This document shows, piece by piece, positions 25,310 through 32,343 of a DNA stretch of 37,153 nt. Position 1 is the first letter of the stretch. Each line of letters begins with the position of its first letter. Source of the stretch: an uncultured Acetobacteraceae bacterium (GTDB taxonomy: Bacteria > Pseudomonadota > Alphaproteobacteria > Acetobacterales > Acetobacteraceae); assembly GCA_937873095.1 (NCBI GenBank), contig CALMVI010000035.1, positions 1 to 37,153 on the forward strand. Reading direction: 5' to 3'. Below the pieces are notes generated by a model, which saw only the letters and a program-made list of their open reading frames with translations, was not told the DNA's origin and searched no databases. Both the position numbers and the translations under genes were made by a program.

Positions 25310-26092
25310 TCACCCCTGGCGCTCGGCGATCATCTGCTTGATCTCCTGGATCGCCTGGGCGGGATTGAGGCCCTTCGGGCAGGTCTGGGTGCAGTTCATG
25401 ATCGTGTGGCAGCGGTACAGCTTGAACGGGTCTTCCAGCGCGTCCAGCCGCTCGCCGGTGTTCTCGTCGCGGCTGTCGGCGATCCAGCGATAGGCGGCCA
25501 GAAGGGTGGCCGGGCCCAGATACTTGTCGCCGTTCCACCAGTAGCTGGGGCAGGAGGTGGTGCAGCAGTAGCAGAGTATGCACTCCCACATGCCGTCCAG
25601 CTTGGCCCGCTCCTCGCGGCTCTGCAGCCGCTCGCCGTCGGGCGGGGCCGCGCTGTCGGCCTGCAGCCACGGCTTGATCGACTGCAGCTGGGCGTAGGCG
25701 GTGGTCAGGTCGGGAACCAGGTCCTTGATGACCGGCATGTGGGGCAGGGGGTAGATGGCGACCGCGCGCTTCACCTCGGCCGTGGGTTTCAGGCAGGCCA
25801 GGGTGTTGCCGCCGTCGATGTTCATCGCGCAACTGCCGCAGATGCCCTCGCGGCAGGAGCGGCGGAACGTCAGCGTCGGGTCGAGCTCGTTCTTGATGTA
25901 GATCAGCGCGTCCAGCACCATCGGCCCGACGCGGTCGAGGTCGAGCGTGTAGGTGTCGATGACCGGATTTTTCCCGTCATCGGCGTTCCAGCGATAGATG
26001 CGGAACTCCTTGACCCGTTTGGCGCCCTCTGGCGCCGGGAACGTGCGGCCGCGGCCAACGCGGCTGTTCTTGGGAAGCGTGATTACGGCCAT
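25310..26092 (-). CDS. sdhB: Succinate dehydrogenase iron-sulfur subunit
   Basis: SdhB carries electrons from the flavin of SdhA to ubiquinone through three iron-sulfur centres. The 260-residue protein has the [2Fe-2S] cysteines Cys80, Cys85, Cys88 and Cys100 ([15 protein letters not shown] ... TLAC). The C-terminal Cys clusters for [4Fe-4S] and [3Fe-4S] are [12 protein letters not shown] and [10 protein letters not shown]. The start ATG at 26092 is 14 nt after the sdhA stop. Length and motifs are normal. It is the last of the sdhCDAB genes. Confidence 0.97.
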   Translation of the reverse strand: MAVITLPKNSRVGRGRTFPAPEGAKRVKEFRIYRWNADDGKNPVIDTYTLDLDRVGPMVLDALIYIKNELDPTLTFRRSCREGICGSCAMNIDGGNTLACLKPTAEVKRAVAIYPLPHMPVIKDLVPDLTTAYAQLQSIKPWLQADSAAPPDGERLQSREERAKLDGMWECILCYCCTTSCPSYWWNGDKYLGPATLLAAYRWIADSRDENTGERLDALEDPFKLYRCHTIMNCTQTCPKGLNPAQAIQEIKQMIAERQG

Positions 26093-26106
26093 TGCTGCGA
26101 TCTCGA

Positions 26107-27918
26107 CTAATAGACCCGCTTCTTCGGCGGGAACACCTGGACCTCGTTGGTCATCGTCTGCATGCGCACCGGGCGGTAGTCGAGGTGGACGTCGCCGTTG
26201 TCGCCGACCCAGCTCAGCGAATGCTTCATCCAGTTCGCGTCGTCGCGGTCCGGGTAGTCGTCATGCGCCTGGGCGCCGCGGCTTTCGCGCCGGGCTTCTG
26301 CGCTCGCCATCGTGGCCGCCCCGTTGCGCACCAGGTTCTGCAGCTCGAGCGCCTCGACCAGGTCCGAATTCCAGATCAGCGAGCGGTCGCTGACCGACAT
26401 GTCGGACAGGCCGCTCCACAGCTGGTGCATCTTGTCCACGCCCTCTGTCAGGCTGGTGCTGCTTCGGAACACGGCGGCGTGGCGCTGCATCGTGCGCTGC
26501 AGCGCCTCGCGCAGCTTGGCCACACCGGTGCCGCCGCTGGCGTGGCGCGTCCAGTCGAACCGGTCGAGGCTCGCCTCGCCGGCGCGCGGCGGCAACGGCG
26601 CCTGGCTCGCGCCAGAGGTCACCACCTGGGCCGCGCGATGGGCGGCGGCGCGGCCGAACACCACCAGGTCGAGCAGCGAGTTGGTGCCGAGCCGGTTGGC
26701 GCCGTGCACCGACACGCAGGCCGCCTCGCCCACCGCCATCAGGCCAGGCACCGTCGCGTCCGGGTCGCGAGCGGTCGGGTTGATCACCTCGCCATGAAAA
26801 TTGGTCGGAATGCCGCCCATGTTGTAGTGCACGGTCGGCAGCACAGGGATCGGCGACTTGGTCACGTCCACGCCGGCGAAGATCCGTGCGGTCTCGGAGA
26901 TGCCGGGCAGCCGCTCGTGCAGCAGGTCGGCGCCGAGATGCTCGAGATGCAGCAGGATGTGATCCTTGTTGGGACCCACACCCCGCCCCTCGTTGATCTC
27001 GATCGTCATCGAGCGGCTGACCACGTCGCGCGAGGCCAGATCCTTCGCGGTGGGGGCGTAGCGCTCCATGAAGCGCTCGCCCTCGCTGTTGGTCAGGTAG
27101 CCGCCCTCGCCGCGCGCGCCCTCGGTGATCAGGCAGCCGGCGGGGAAGATGCCGGTGGGGTGAAACTGCACGAACTCCATGTCCTGCGTCGGCAGCCCGG
27201 CGCGCATCGCCATGCCGCCGCCATCGCCGGTGCAGGTGTGGGCGCTGGTGCAGGACAGGTAGGCGCGGCCGTAGCCGCCGGTCGCCAGGATCACCAGCTG
27301 CGCGCGGAAGCGGTGAATGGTGCCGTCCTCCAGGCACCAGGCGGTGACGCCGCGGCACGCGCCCTCGTCGTCCATGATCAGGTCGAGTGCCAGGAACTCG
27401 ATGAAGAACTCCACCTCGTGCTTGAGGCATTGCTGGTAGAGCGTGTGCAGCATGGCGTGGCCGGTGCTGTCGGCCGCCGCACAGGCGCGCATGGCCGGTT
27501 CCTTGCCATACTCCTTCATGTGGCCGCCGAACGGGCGCTGGTAGATCTTGCCGTCCTCGGTCCGGCTGAACGGCATGCCGAAATGTTCGAGCTCGTACAC
27601 CGCCGGCGCGGCCTCGCGGCACATGTACTCGATCGCGTCCTGGTCGCCCAGCCAGTCCGACCCCTTCACGGTGTCGTACATGTGCCAGCGCCAGTCGTCC
27701 TCGCCCATGTTGCCGAGCGAGGCGCCGATGCCGCCCTGAGCCGCCACCGTGTGCGAGCGGGTGGGGAACACCTTGGTCAGGCACGCCGTCTTGAGCCCGG
27801 CCGCACCGGTGCCGAGTGTTGCGCGCAGGCCGGAGCCGCCCGCGCCCACCACGACCACGTCGTAGGTGTGGTCGATGACGGTGTAGGCCCCGATCGACGG
27901 CTTGCTGATGGCGTTCAT
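26107..27918 (-). CDS. sdhA: Succinate dehydrogenase flavoprotein subunit
   Basis: SdhA oxidises succinate to fumarate in the citric acid cycle on the inner face of the membrane. The 603-residue protein has the FAD-binding GAGGSGLRA at about 25-33 and the flavin-linking His56 in [33 protein letters not shown] in the substrate domain carries the catalytic-region residues. The C-terminal flavoprotein domain ends with the usual Tyr-rich tail (DVHLDYRPV). The ATG at 27918 lies 12 nt after sdhD. It has the length and organisation usual for alphaproteobacteria. Confidence 0.97.
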   Translation of the reverse strand: MNAISKPSIGAYTVIDHTYDVVVVGAGGSGLRATLGTGAAGLKTACLTKVFPTRSHTVAAQGGIGASLGNMGEDDWRWHMYDTVKGSDWLGDQDAIEYMCREAAPAVYELEHFGMPFSRTEDGKIYQRPFGGHMKEYGKEPAMRACAAADSTGHAMLHTLYQQCLKHEVEFFIEFLALDLIMDDEGACRGVTAWCLEDGTIHRFRAQLVILATGGYGRAYLSCTSAHTCTGDGGGMAMRAGLPTQDMEFVQFHPTGIFPAGCLITEGARGEGGYLTNSEGERFMERYAPTAKDLASRDVVSRSMTIEINEGRGVGPNKDHILLHLEHLGADLLHERLPGISETARIFAGVDVTKSPIPVLPTVHYNMGGIPTNFHGEVINPTARDPDATVPGLMAVGEAACVSVHGANRLGTNSLLDLVVFGRAAAHRAAQVVTSGASQAPLPPRAGEASLDRFDWTRHASGGTGVAKLREALQRTMQRHAAVFRSSTSLTEGVDKMHQLWSGLSDMSVSDRSLIWNSDLVEALELQNLVRNGAATMASAEARRESRGAQAHDDYPDRDDANWMKHSLSWVGDNGDVHLDYRPVRMQTMTNEVQVFPPKKRVY

Positions 27919-27930
27919 CTTGCGGCCCGC

Positions 27931-28356
27931 TTAATGCGCCATCACGGCCAGCTTCAGCACGGCGACTGCGGCAAGCAGCCCCAGCAGCAGGCAAGCACCC
28001 TTGGTGGCAAGGATCGCGGCCTCGCGCCGCGGAATGGTATGAATGTAGTCCTCGTAGACCACCTGCAAGCCCAGATGCATGTGATGGAAGTTCATCGCGA
28101 TCAGGGCGAGCAGCAGCGCCGCGTTCCACGGCCGGCCGGCCCAGGCCGCCATGCTCTGCTGGTCCGCACCAAGATGCGCCAGCACGGCCACCACGAACCA
28201 CACGGTCAGCGGCACCAGGGCGATGGCCGTCACCCGTTCGGCCTTCCAGTGGTGCGAGCCGGCATGCGCAGCCCCGGTGCCGCGCACCCGGCCCAGCTGG
28301 CTTCGCATGACGGTGATGCCGGGGCTGGTCACCGTCGGTTTCTGTGCGGCACCCAT
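27931..28356 (-). CDS. sdhD: Succinate dehydrogenase membrane anchor subunit
   Basis: SdhD is a small three-helix protein that anchors the enzyme and helps bind ubiquinone and heme b. The 141-residue sequence has the family region GSHHWKAERVTAIALVPLTV, then FHHMHLGLQVVYEDYIH, and a C-terminal helix. His residues in these stretches are candidate heme and quinone ligands. The gene starts 3 nt after sdhC, so it is tightly coupled. Confidence 0.92.
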   Translation of the reverse strand: MGAAQKPTVTSPGITVMRSQLGRVRGTGAAHAGSHHWKAERVTAIALVPLTVWFVVAVLAHLGADQQSMAAWAGRPWNAALLLALIAMNFHHMHLGLQVVYEDYIHTIPRREAAILATKGACLLLGLLAAVAVLKLAVMAH

Positions 28357-28359
28357 CGC

Positions 28360-28797
28360 CTAGACCGCCACCGACAGGTAGCCCACCAGCCAGACCAGGA
28401 TGGTCGCGGCCAGCGTCAGCGCCAGGATCACGTAGGTGACCCAGTTCAGGTCGGTCTTCTGCAGCCCGTGGCCCGCATCCCAGACCAGGTGCCTGATGCC
28501 GCCGAAGAAGTGGTAGAACAGCGAGGCGGTCCAGCCGAGCAGCATCAGCAGGCCGAGCGGGGAGGCCACGAAGCCCTGCACGGCTGCGAAGGGCTGCGGC
28601 CCGGACGCGGCCGCCACCAGCCACCACACCAGCAGCAGCGAGCCCACCGAGAGGGCGATGCCGGTGGCGCGGTTCAGGATGGACGCGACCATGGTGATGG
28701 GCCAGCGATAGATGCCGAGATGCGGCGAGACCGGCCGCATGACCAGCTTGGCGTCGCTGTTCCGGGCCACGATGGAGGCGTCGCGGATGTCTGGCAT
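28360..28797 (-). CDS. sdhC: Succinate dehydrogenase cytochrome b556 subunit
   Basis: SdhC is the other membrane anchor, which provides a heme ligand. The 145-residue protein starts with MPDIRDASIVARN and the family motif RPVSPHLGIYRWPITM, then three membrane helices. FYHFFGGIRHLVWD carries the His residues expected near heme b. The ATG at 28797 is preferred over an ATG at 28851, because the family N-terminus starts here. An upstream GGAG is rather far away (13 nt). It is the first gene of the sdh run and diverges from a DUF3574 gene over 52 bp. Confidence 0.93.
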   Translation of the reverse strand: MPDIRDASIVARNSDAKLVMRPVSPHLGIYRWPITMVASILNRATGIALSVGSLLLVWWLVAAASGPQPFAAVQGFVASPLGLLMLLGWTASLFYHFFGGIRHLVWDAGHGLQKTDLNWVTYVILALTLAATILVWLVGYLSVAV

Positions 28798-28849
28798 CGG
28801 TGGGTGCGGGCTCCGGCTGGTGCGTTGTGCGCTGCAACGGGGATAGGAC

Positions 28850-29284
28850 ATGGGCCAGATGGGGTCAACGAAAGCGTCCGCGAGGGCGGGTGCCCAGGCA
28901 GGCGCCTGGCGGCTGGCCGCGGCCCTGTTGCTGGCCGGCTGCCAGGCGCCCTGTCCGTTCCCCGGCCAGGGCAGGGTGACGCGGCTGGAGCTGTTCTTCG
29001 GCCGCGCGATGCCAGGCGGCGGGCGGGTGAGCGACGCGGCCTGGCAGGATTTTGCAACCAGGGTCCTGACGCCGGCCTTTCCCGACGGGCTCACCGTCTT
29101 GCGCGGCGTCGGCCAGTGGCGCGACCCGCAGCGCCGCCAGGTTGTGCGCGAGGACAGTTTCGTGGTGCTGGTGCTCGGGCGCGTCGAGCCGGCGGCGGTC
29201 GCGATGGTCAGCCAGACGTATCGGGCGTGGTTCGATCAAGAAGCGGTAGGCGTGGTGAGCAGCAAGGCCTGCGCGGCTTTCTAG
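28850..29284 (+). CDS. DUF3574 family lipoprotein
   Basis: The 144-residue protein has a signal peptide ending in the lipobox LLAGC with Cys31, so it should be lipid-anchored in the periplasm. The mature part has the DUF3574 pattern: LELFFGRAMPGGGRVSDAAW, FPDGLTVLRGVGQW and REDSFVVLVL. No function is known for the family. The ATG at 28850 follows AGGA and is close to a second ATG at 28859. It diverges from sdhC and is followed by a hairpin region. Confidence 0.82.
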   Translation: MGQMGSTKASARAGAQAGAWRLAAALLLAGCQAPCPFPGQGRVTRLELFFGRAMPGGGRVSDAAWQDFATRVLTPAFPDGLTVLRGVGQWRDPQRRQVVREDSFVVLVLGRVEPAAVAMVSQTYRAWFDQEAVGVVSSKACAAF

Positions 29285-29348
29285 AGCATGTTCCGTTCAC
29301 TCGCGTTCACGCCACAGGCTCTAGCTGGTTGTTTTGCGAGCATCTTCA

Positions 29349-29376
29349 CCCGATCAGACGATTCCGTATGATCGGG
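29349..29376. repeat. Hairpin in the 3' intergenic region of the DUF3574 gene
   Basis: CCCGATCA at 29349-29356 pairs perfectly with TGATCGGG at 29369-29376 around a 12-nt loop. It lies in a 153-bp gap between convergent genes, where a terminator is expected, but no U-tract follows. The gap otherwise holds no gene. Confidence 0.5.
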
Positions 29377-29437
29377 ATCTGCGCTAGCCAGGTCGTCGAA
29401 CTCGACCGGACGCGCTCCCTTTCGCTCGACGACACCG

Positions 29438-30778
29438 CTACGCCGAAGCCTGATGCAGCCCCGCCAGCGCCGGGTCGAGCCCGGCCTGCGGCTCAGCGGC
29501 CTCTGCCGCGAGCGTCTGCCGCACGATCCGCCTGCAGCGCGACAGCAGGGCGACGATGATGTAGAAGGGTTCGAAATATCCCATGCTCAGCGCCGCGCCT
29601 GTCACGAGGTAGACGATCAGGCTGATCTGGCTCATGCGGGCGAGGTCGGCGGCCCATGCCAGGGATTGGTGCCCGCGCGCGCTGCGGTAGATGCGGTTGC
29701 AGTTGTGGAACGCGGCCAGGACCGTGGCCAGGAACAGGCCAAGCCCTAAGAAGCCGTAATCGCCGAGCACCTCGAAGTATATGCTGTGCGCGGCGTGGGC
29801 CACCGTGTCCGGCGGCGGCGTCGGAATGAAGTCGAGCGCCGGCAGCCCGGGCTTGTAGGCGTTCCAGACGGAAAGATGCTGAACCGCATGCGGACCGCCG
29901 CCGAACAGCGGGTGGTCCATGGCGATGAGCCAGCTCAGCTTCCACGCGACGACACGGCCCATGAAGGAGCCGTCATTGTCGGCATTCTGTATCGTGTTGA
30001 GCCGGTCGAACCAGGAACTCGGCGCCAGTAGGAAGATCGCCACCCCTGCTGCCGCAACCAGCAACAGGCTCGCCGCCTTGTTCCTGCTGTTCTTCACCAT
30101 GAACAGCCCAAGGATGAGCATTCCCACGAAGCCGCCGCGCGAAAAGGTCATCACCACCGTTATCGCGGCCAGGACCAGGGTTGCAACCAGGCCCAGCCTG
30201 ACCACGCGAACCGCGGAGTAGCGCGCGACGTAGAGCGCGAGCGGGATGATCATCAGCAGCGCGGTCGCCAGGGAGTTGTTGTCGCCCACGCTTCCGGACC
30301 CGATGATCGTGTGGCCGCCGGAGGTCAGGATGGAGATCAGCCCCTCCTTCACCGCCAGGAACCCGAGCGACACCACGATGGTGAGCACCAGAAGGTGAAC
30401 CCGATGCCGCGTCGTCATCACGGCGGTGATGGTGAACGCGAGCACGATTTCCTTGAGAAGCTTCTGCCACAGCTCGTCCGCTTCCGCGCCGGGAGCGAGC
30501 GCCATCAGCCACGATACCGTGCCGGCCAGGCCGAGCAGCAGCAGCAGCGCCAGCGTCGGATCGAGGTAAGGATCCTTTTTCTCGCGGCTGAGCAGCAGCA
30601 GCGCCAGCGTGCAGACGGCCACGATCTTGTTGAGCGGCACGCCCGCCATGAACCCGGACAGCAACTCGTTCGGGGAGAGCAGCGCCACCCACACCCAAAG
30701 CAGCACGCCGACGAACGCCGAGATGAGGCAAAGCGGCAGCAGCGCCATCCACACGAAGGCGAACATGACGTCTCTCAT
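29438..30778 (-). CDS. O-antigen ligase-like polymerase, exosortase-A-associated O-ligase type
   Basis: The 446-residue protein has about ten to twelve membrane helices and a large periplasmic loop (near HPLFGGGPHAVQHL), as in O-antigen ligases and Wzy polymerases. Its N-terminus (MRDVMFAFVWMALLPLCL, then FVGVLLWVWVALLSPNELL) closely follows the pattern of the O-ligase family often linked to exosortase A. Members attach or polymerise glycans at the periplasmic face. The ATG at 30778 overlaps the stop of a small upstream ORF as ATGA. The longer frame to 30805 is unlikely. The link to the PEP-CTERM protein at 23897-24514 is inferred; no exosortase gene is in the window. Confidence 0.82.
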   Translation of the reverse strand: MRDVMFAFVWMALLPLCLISAFVGVLLWVWVALLSPNELLSGFMAGVPLNKIVAVCTLALLLLSREKKDPYLDPTLALLLLLGLAGTVSWLMALAPGAEADELWQKLLKEIVLAFTITAVMTTRHRVHLLVLTIVVSLGFLAVKEGLISILTSGGHTIIGSGSVGDNNSLATALLMIIPLALYVARYSAVRVVRLGLVATLVLAAITVVMTFSRGGFVGMLILGLFMVKNSRNKAASLLLVAAAGVAIFLLAPSSWFDRLNTIQNADNDGSFMGRVVAWKLSWLIAMDHPLFGGGPHAVQHLSVWNAYKPGLPALDFIPTPPPDTVAHAAHSIYFEVLGDYGFLGLGLFLATVLAAFHNCNRIYRSARGHQSLAWAADLARMSQISLIVYLVTGAALSMGYFEPFYIIVALLSRCRRIVRQTLAAEAAEPQAGLDPALAGLHQASA

Positions 30779-30954
30779 GCACCGGCATCCCAGGGGTCGT
30801 CCCACCTCCGTTCCGGATTTTTCTGTGAACGTCCTGCGCCGCCCGGAGAAACGTCGCGCATCCGGAACAGGCTGGTGTGCGGCTCACCGGGCGCACGCCG
30901 GTCGTCGCGCAGTCCCATGAACACCAGCAGGACGACGACGAAGCAGTCGAGCAT
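30775..30954 (-). CDS. Small single-helix membrane protein coupled to the ligase gene
   Basis: The 59-residue ORF starts with a membrane helix (MLDCFVVVLLVFMGL). A polar C-terminal tail rich in Arg, Asp and Trp follows (NPERRWDDPWDAGA). It overlaps the ligase start by ATGA, as expected of a translated gene. A GGAAG lies 12 nt upstream of the ATG at 30954. I do not recognise a family. An in-frame start further up at 30990 would place charged residues before the helix and is less likely. Confidence 0.5.
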   Translation of the reverse strand: MLDCFVVVLLVFMGLRDDRRAPGEPHTSLFRMRDVSPGGAGRSQKNPERRWDDPWDAGA

Positions 30955-31078
30955 GAACGTCAACGCTTCCAGCCTAGCACTCCGTCGCAATCAACCAGGG
31001 GCCTCTATAGGCCCGCGAAATCGCCCCATCGTTAACGGAAGACGATCGAACAGGAAGCCCGTGCGCCGGCGACAACGA

Positions 31079-32110
31079 CTAGGCCGCGATCTGCCGCAGC
31101 AGCCCCTGCGCCACCAGGGTCTCGGCGATCTGCACCGCGTTCAGTGCCGCGCCCTTGCGCAAATTGTCCGACACGCACCAGAAGCCCAGCCCGTTGGGCA
31201 CGGTCGGGTCGCGGCGCAGGCGGCTGACATAGACGGCGTCCTCGCCCTGGCACTCGGCAGGGGTGATGTAGCCGCCGTCGTCCCGGCCGTCGACCACCAC
31301 CACGCCCGGGAAGGTGCGGAGCAGGTCGCGCGCCTCACCCAGATTGACCGGCTGCTCGAACTCCACGCTCACCGCCTCGGCGTGGCCGATGAACACCGGC
31401 ACCCGCACGCAGGTGGCGAACACGGCGATGTCGGCGCCCATGATTTTCCGGGTCTCCACCGCCATCTTCCACTCCTCGCGGGTGGCGCCGTCATCCATGA
31501 AACGGTCGATGTGGGGAATGCAGTTGTAGGCGATGTTTTTCGTGAACACCTGCGGCTGGGCGGGGTCGTTGACGAAGAAGGCCTTGCTGCTGGTGAACAG
31601 CTCGTCCATGCCTTCCTTGCCCGCGCCGGACACCGACTGGTATGTGCTGACCACCACGCGGCGCGCGGTGAACCGGTCGTGCAGGGGCTTGAGCGCCATC
31701 ACCATCTGGATGGTGCTGCAATTGGGGTTGGCGATGATGCGCCGGCGGGCGTGCCGGGCCAGTGCCTGCGGGTTCACCTCCGGCACCACCAGCGGCACGT
31801 CGGGCTCCATGCGGAACTGGCTGGTGTTGTCGATCGCGATGCAGCCCACCGCCGCCGCCCGCGGGGCGTGCACGGCGGAGACCGACGCGCCCGGGCTGAA
31901 CAGGCCGAGATCCCAGCCGGCGAAATCGAAGGTTTCGGTGTTGCGCACCGTCAGCACGCGCTTCTCGCCGAAGCTGACCTGCTGGCCGGCCGATCGCGGG
32001 GAGGCCAGGGCTGCCACGTCGTCCACCGGGAAGTCGCGCTCGGCGAGCGTTTTCAGCATTTCGCGCCCGACTGCGCCGGTGGCGCCTACGACTGCGACCT
32101 TGTAGCCCAT
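31079..32110 (-). CDS. asd: Aspartate-semialdehyde dehydrogenase
   Basis: Asd makes aspartate semialdehyde, the branch point to lysine, diaminopimelate, threonine and methionine. The 343-residue protein starts with the NADP-binding motif VAVVGATGAVGREML. The catalytic Cys lies in NPNCSTIQM near residue 130, and substrate-binding QSVSGAGKEGMDEL follows. The ATG at 32110 is preferred to a GTG at 32377, which would need translation through the palindromic intergenic region. A GGAG is present 12 nt upstream. It diverges from the glucoamylase gene. Confidence 0.96.
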   Translation of the reverse strand: MGYKVAVVGATGAVGREMLKTLAERDFPVDDVAALASPRSAGQQVSFGEKRVLTVRNTETFDFAGWDLGLFSPGASVSAVHAPRAAAVGCIAIDNTSQFRMEPDVPLVVPEVNPQALARHARRRIIANPNCSTIQMVMALKPLHDRFTARRVVVSTYQSVSGAGKEGMDELFTSSKAFFVNDPAQPQVFTKNIAYNCIPHIDRFMDDGATREEWKMAVETRKIMGADIAVFATCVRVPVFIGHAEAVSVEFEQPVNLGEARDLLRTFPGVVVVDGRDDGGYITPAECQGEDAVYVSRLRRDPTVPNGLGFWCVSDNLRKGAALNAVQIAETLVAQGLLRQIAA

Positions 32111-32343
32111 GGGCGTGTGTGACTCCGAAAGAAGGCTGGGGGCTTTGCCCCCAGACCCCCACCAAAGGCCAGTCGGCCTCTGGACACCATTAATAGGGGT
32201 AGGGCTAAGGGGGCCACCCGGTTCTAGGCCAAACGGCGGGTCGGCCCCCTTAGCCCTACCCCTACATAAACAGGTTCTAAGGACGACTGTCCTTAGCGGG
32301 GTCCAGGGGCAGAGCCCCTGGCCTTCCTTCGGAGCACACACCC
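32111..32343. repeat. Nested palindromic intergenic region between asd and the glucoamylase gene
   Basis: The outer arms, 32111-32159 and 32298-32343, are inverted copies with about six differences and two small gaps. They reach both start codons, so both leaders begin with the same C-GGAG-CACACACCC type sequence. Each arm holds a hairpin: CTGGGGGC-TTT-GCCCCCAG at 32136-32154 and CCAGGGGC-AGA-GCCCCTGG at 32303-32321. Inside lies a perfect 22-bp inverted repeat, 32194-32215 with 32243-32264, around a 27-nt loop. An 8-bp stem (CTAAGGAC-GACT-GTCCTTAG) sits at 32277-32296. Confidence 0.85.

Noticed and set aside
26261-28837. Minus-strand open frame of 858 codons in another frame of sdhA/sdhD/sdhC
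   Set aside because: It crosses three real genes in a wrong frame and has Arg/Pro/Gly-rich composition without domains.
26092-29559. Plus-strand open frame of 1155 codons across the sdh region
   Set aside because: It is antisense to sdhB, sdhA, sdhD and sdhC, which have full family motifs. Composition is His/Arg/Gly/Ala-rich as expected from third-position GC on the opposite strand.
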